This document shows, piece after piece, positions 62,301 through 64,000 of a stretch of 64,000 nt of DNA. Source of the DNA: CAWEQO01 sp963811225 (GTDB lineage: Bacteria > Chloroflexota > Anaerolineae > Anaerolineales > Anaerolineaceae). The first letter of the stretch is position 1, and the number at the start of each line of letters is the position of its first letter. The notes under the pieces were generated by a model. The model saw only the letters and a list, made by a program, of their open reading frames with translations, was not told the DNA's origin and did no database searches. Both the position numbers and the translations under genes were made by a program. The stretch covers positions 1 to 64,000 of the forward strand of contig CAWEQO010000008.1 of assembly GCA_963811225.1 (NCBI GenBank), given 5' to 3'.

Positions 62301-64000
62301 CGCGAGACACCGGAAGGCAGCGTCGAGAGCTTCTCCGCCGGAACCCGGATCTGTATGTCGCCGTCCGCATTGGTCTCCCCGCTGCCGGAGGCCACCTCAG
62401 CCCAGGAAGGCGTCATGCCATCCTGACTGCCCGGATCGAGCCAGCTCCAATCTAACGCCCCGCCCGCGTAACCCTGCGGCAGGATGTTCGGCTCGGGGAA
62501 GGCCAGCAGTCGCCAGTTCAAGTCGATACCACCGGCAGCCGCGCCACCATCCATGCGAGCAGCCGCCGAAACGGTCAGGCCCTGACCGGGGAACAGCGTC
62601 TGCTGCCTGGCGGACAGGTTGAGGTGGATTGTCTCGGTCTCAAATGCGGCTATGCGAAGCGACTTGGTCGCAGCGGGCGGATCAGCAGCGCTCACAACCA
62701 GCGGGCCAGGGGTCAGGTCGAGCGGTATAGTGTACGAACCGGACAACGTGCCAAACTCAGTCCGTTCCGGGGTCATCTCCGCCAAGGGCTTGACCCCCTC
62801 TGCCCCAACAAACTCTCCCTGCCAAAGCTGCACGCTGGGGCTTTGGGCGTCCATGCCGCGACCCAGGAAGGCGCGGAAGTGAATGGTTTCGCCCGGTTGG
62901 TACGCTTCCCGATCCGTCTCGATGAACGCGCCGGGATTGACGCTGGGCGCGCTTTGAATGGTTGGGGCGCTCTTTGGCCCGGCCTTGGGGGCATCCACCC
63001 TTGCCAACGCCAGGGCAAAACCCATTTCCCCCGGTTTGCCGATCCGGGCGTAAAAGGCGCTCCCGGCCTTATCCAGCTCAGCAGATTCCAATTCCCCAAG
63101 TCCATCACTGCCGGTCACCAGGCTGCCGAGCGGACTGCCCTCGCCGTCATAGAAAGCCACCTCAGCCCCATCCACCGGCCCGGCATCCTCCAGGCTGGCC
63201 GCCCAGACCTGAGCGGCCCCCGGCTCACGCTGTAAGATCAGGCTGCGATTGGTGGAAGCGACCAGGAAAGGCTGCGGCTGCTTGTTCAGCGGCAGGGACT
63301 CGCCTGCGATCCGCACCACGTACAGTCCCGGAGGCAGCGGGCCGCCGTCCTCGGTCAGGGGCACATCGACAGTCGCCGCGCCAGGATCGAGCGGCTGCGA
63401 CCAGGCGCTCCAGCGTTCTTCCGGCAGCTGCCACTGGCTAACCGGGCTGGCGGCGAAATGCAAATATTCCATCCAAGACAGGCCGGCAGCGGAAAGGTTC
63501 AGACCGATCAGGCCCTCGGACTGCACTTGCACAGAGGAGATTGCGGGCTGCACGAAGACAGTTGCGCCGGGCTGGACGGCGGGCAGCGTCAGGGATGGCT
63601 GCGACGGGGAGGTCTGGAAGGTATAGACGATCGTCTCGCCCAGGCTTTTGTTCCAGTGGTCGATCAGGTCGGGCAGCAGGCTGACCGTGTAGCGCGTACC
63701 GGGCTGGAACCGGCCGGACAAGCTGAGTGTGTCCCCTGCGGCAGACATCGACAGGCGCTCTACGGCCGGGTCGAGGGTCACCCGCTGGTCCAGCGTTTGA
63801 TCGCCCAGCGGGACGTTGAACTGCATGCTCACCTGACCCTCGCCATCCTGCAGCAGAAGGGTTCCGGCGTTGGCAGGTTTGGCATCGATCAGTTTTGGCA
63901 GGCCGACGGTTAGATAACTGGCCTTATAAGGCAGCTCGGGGAAAGGTTCACCGCTTGCGGAGAGGGCCTGATTCGTAAGGGTCAGAAAGTAGGAAGTGCT
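59383..64000 (-). CDS. Alpha-2-macroglobulin-like protein, 5'-truncated by window edge and frameshifted
   Basis: At least 1,538 residues of a large extracytoplasmic protein; the frame is open at 64000, so the start lies outside. Upstream parts show macroglobulin (MG) beta-domains, including NPGAFIETDREAYQPGETIH (typical MG3 strand). The later half contains an alpha-helical toroid (GSWGFWPGLPGDDWISSETL; DDTAVVTYALGRL; DGSWATSRESLWSWLALVQV) and a C-terminal MG domain. The thioester loop position reads SGLTEDSLLSFVP, so the CxEQ motif is missing. The frames break at the plus-strand G3 at 61254-61256; dropping one base gives LDLRLIVDLQLVPQLPG. Bacterial A2M proteins are thought to trap proteases; this one may be structural. 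Confidence 0.82.

Overview
The window reads as a piece of a Chloroflexota genome, most likely Anaerolineae or a relative, probably assembled from a metagenome. This placement is inferred from the gene mix: a CIRCE-controlled groESL, a BMP-type nucleoside importer with long Pro/Thr/Ala linkers, an XRE/NB-ARC/TPR regulator, a dephospho-CoA kinase fused to an acetyltransferase-like domain, and a sugar-phosphate microcompartment. GC content is fairly high. Promoters of the TTGACA-N17-TATAAT type are easy to find, and there are many strong hairpin terminators. No 16S or other phylogenetic marker was available to test the placement.

Layout. 0-13.5 kb: tRNA-Arg, a large XRE/STAND/TPR regulator, an ABC-2 exporter (ATPase plus two permeases), a complete BMP-type nucleoside ABC importer and an SLC45-like MFS transporter. 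13.7-18.8 kb: a DUF2142 membrane protein, a flippase-like membrane protein with a family 2 glycosyltransferase, trmD and a cold-shock gene whose leader contains an intrinsic terminator. 19-24 kb: two tandem TPR membrane proteins (the first apparently leaderless) and groES-groEL behind a perfect CIRCE element. 24-28.6 kb: sdhCDAB, a YgiT-type zinc-finger protein and a small membrane protein.

28.7-35.1 kb: a ten-gene bacterial microcompartment (BMC) operon behind one good promoter. It runs rpiB, deoC, BMC-P, acylating aldehyde dehydrogenase, BMC-H, EutJ-like ATPase, BMC-T, a small linker protein with a helical tail, BMC-P, BMC-P. This fits the sugar-phosphate-utilising (SPU) class: deoxyribose-5-phosphate would be cleaved inside the shell to acetaldehyde and glyceraldehyde-3-phosphate, and the aldehyde oxidised to acetyl-CoA. 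The RpiB has lost two conserved active-site residues, and the DeoC has an extra N-terminal four-cysteine region. The nucleoside importer at 6.5-12 kb could in principle supply deoxyribose, but no nucleoside phosphorylase is present to close the route.

35-41 kb: lepB, a multi-arm inverted-repeat element, der, cdaR-cdaA (c-di-AMP synthesis) and coaE. 41-47.9 kb: tRNA-Phe, a YabE-like G5/3D protein, rsmA, then an operon of Roadblock, V4R, REC-degenerate GGDEF and a polyprenol-phosphate glycosyltransferase, and an L,D-transpeptidase. 48-50.6 kb: a MerR/GyrI regulator, a long fold-back element and a lipoprotein. 50.7-59.3 kb: an eleven-gene group 4 [NiFe]-hydrogenase/Mrp-like complex with its own maturation protease. 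59.4 kb to the end: a large alpha-2-macroglobulin-like protein cut by the window edge.

Six genes (an ABC permease, der, the G5/3D protein, the glycosyltransferase, merR/gyrI and the A2M gene) are each split by what looks like a one-base indel, several of them in homopolymers. Because der is normally essential, assembly or sequencing error is the simplest explanation. These genes are annotated here as single reading units.
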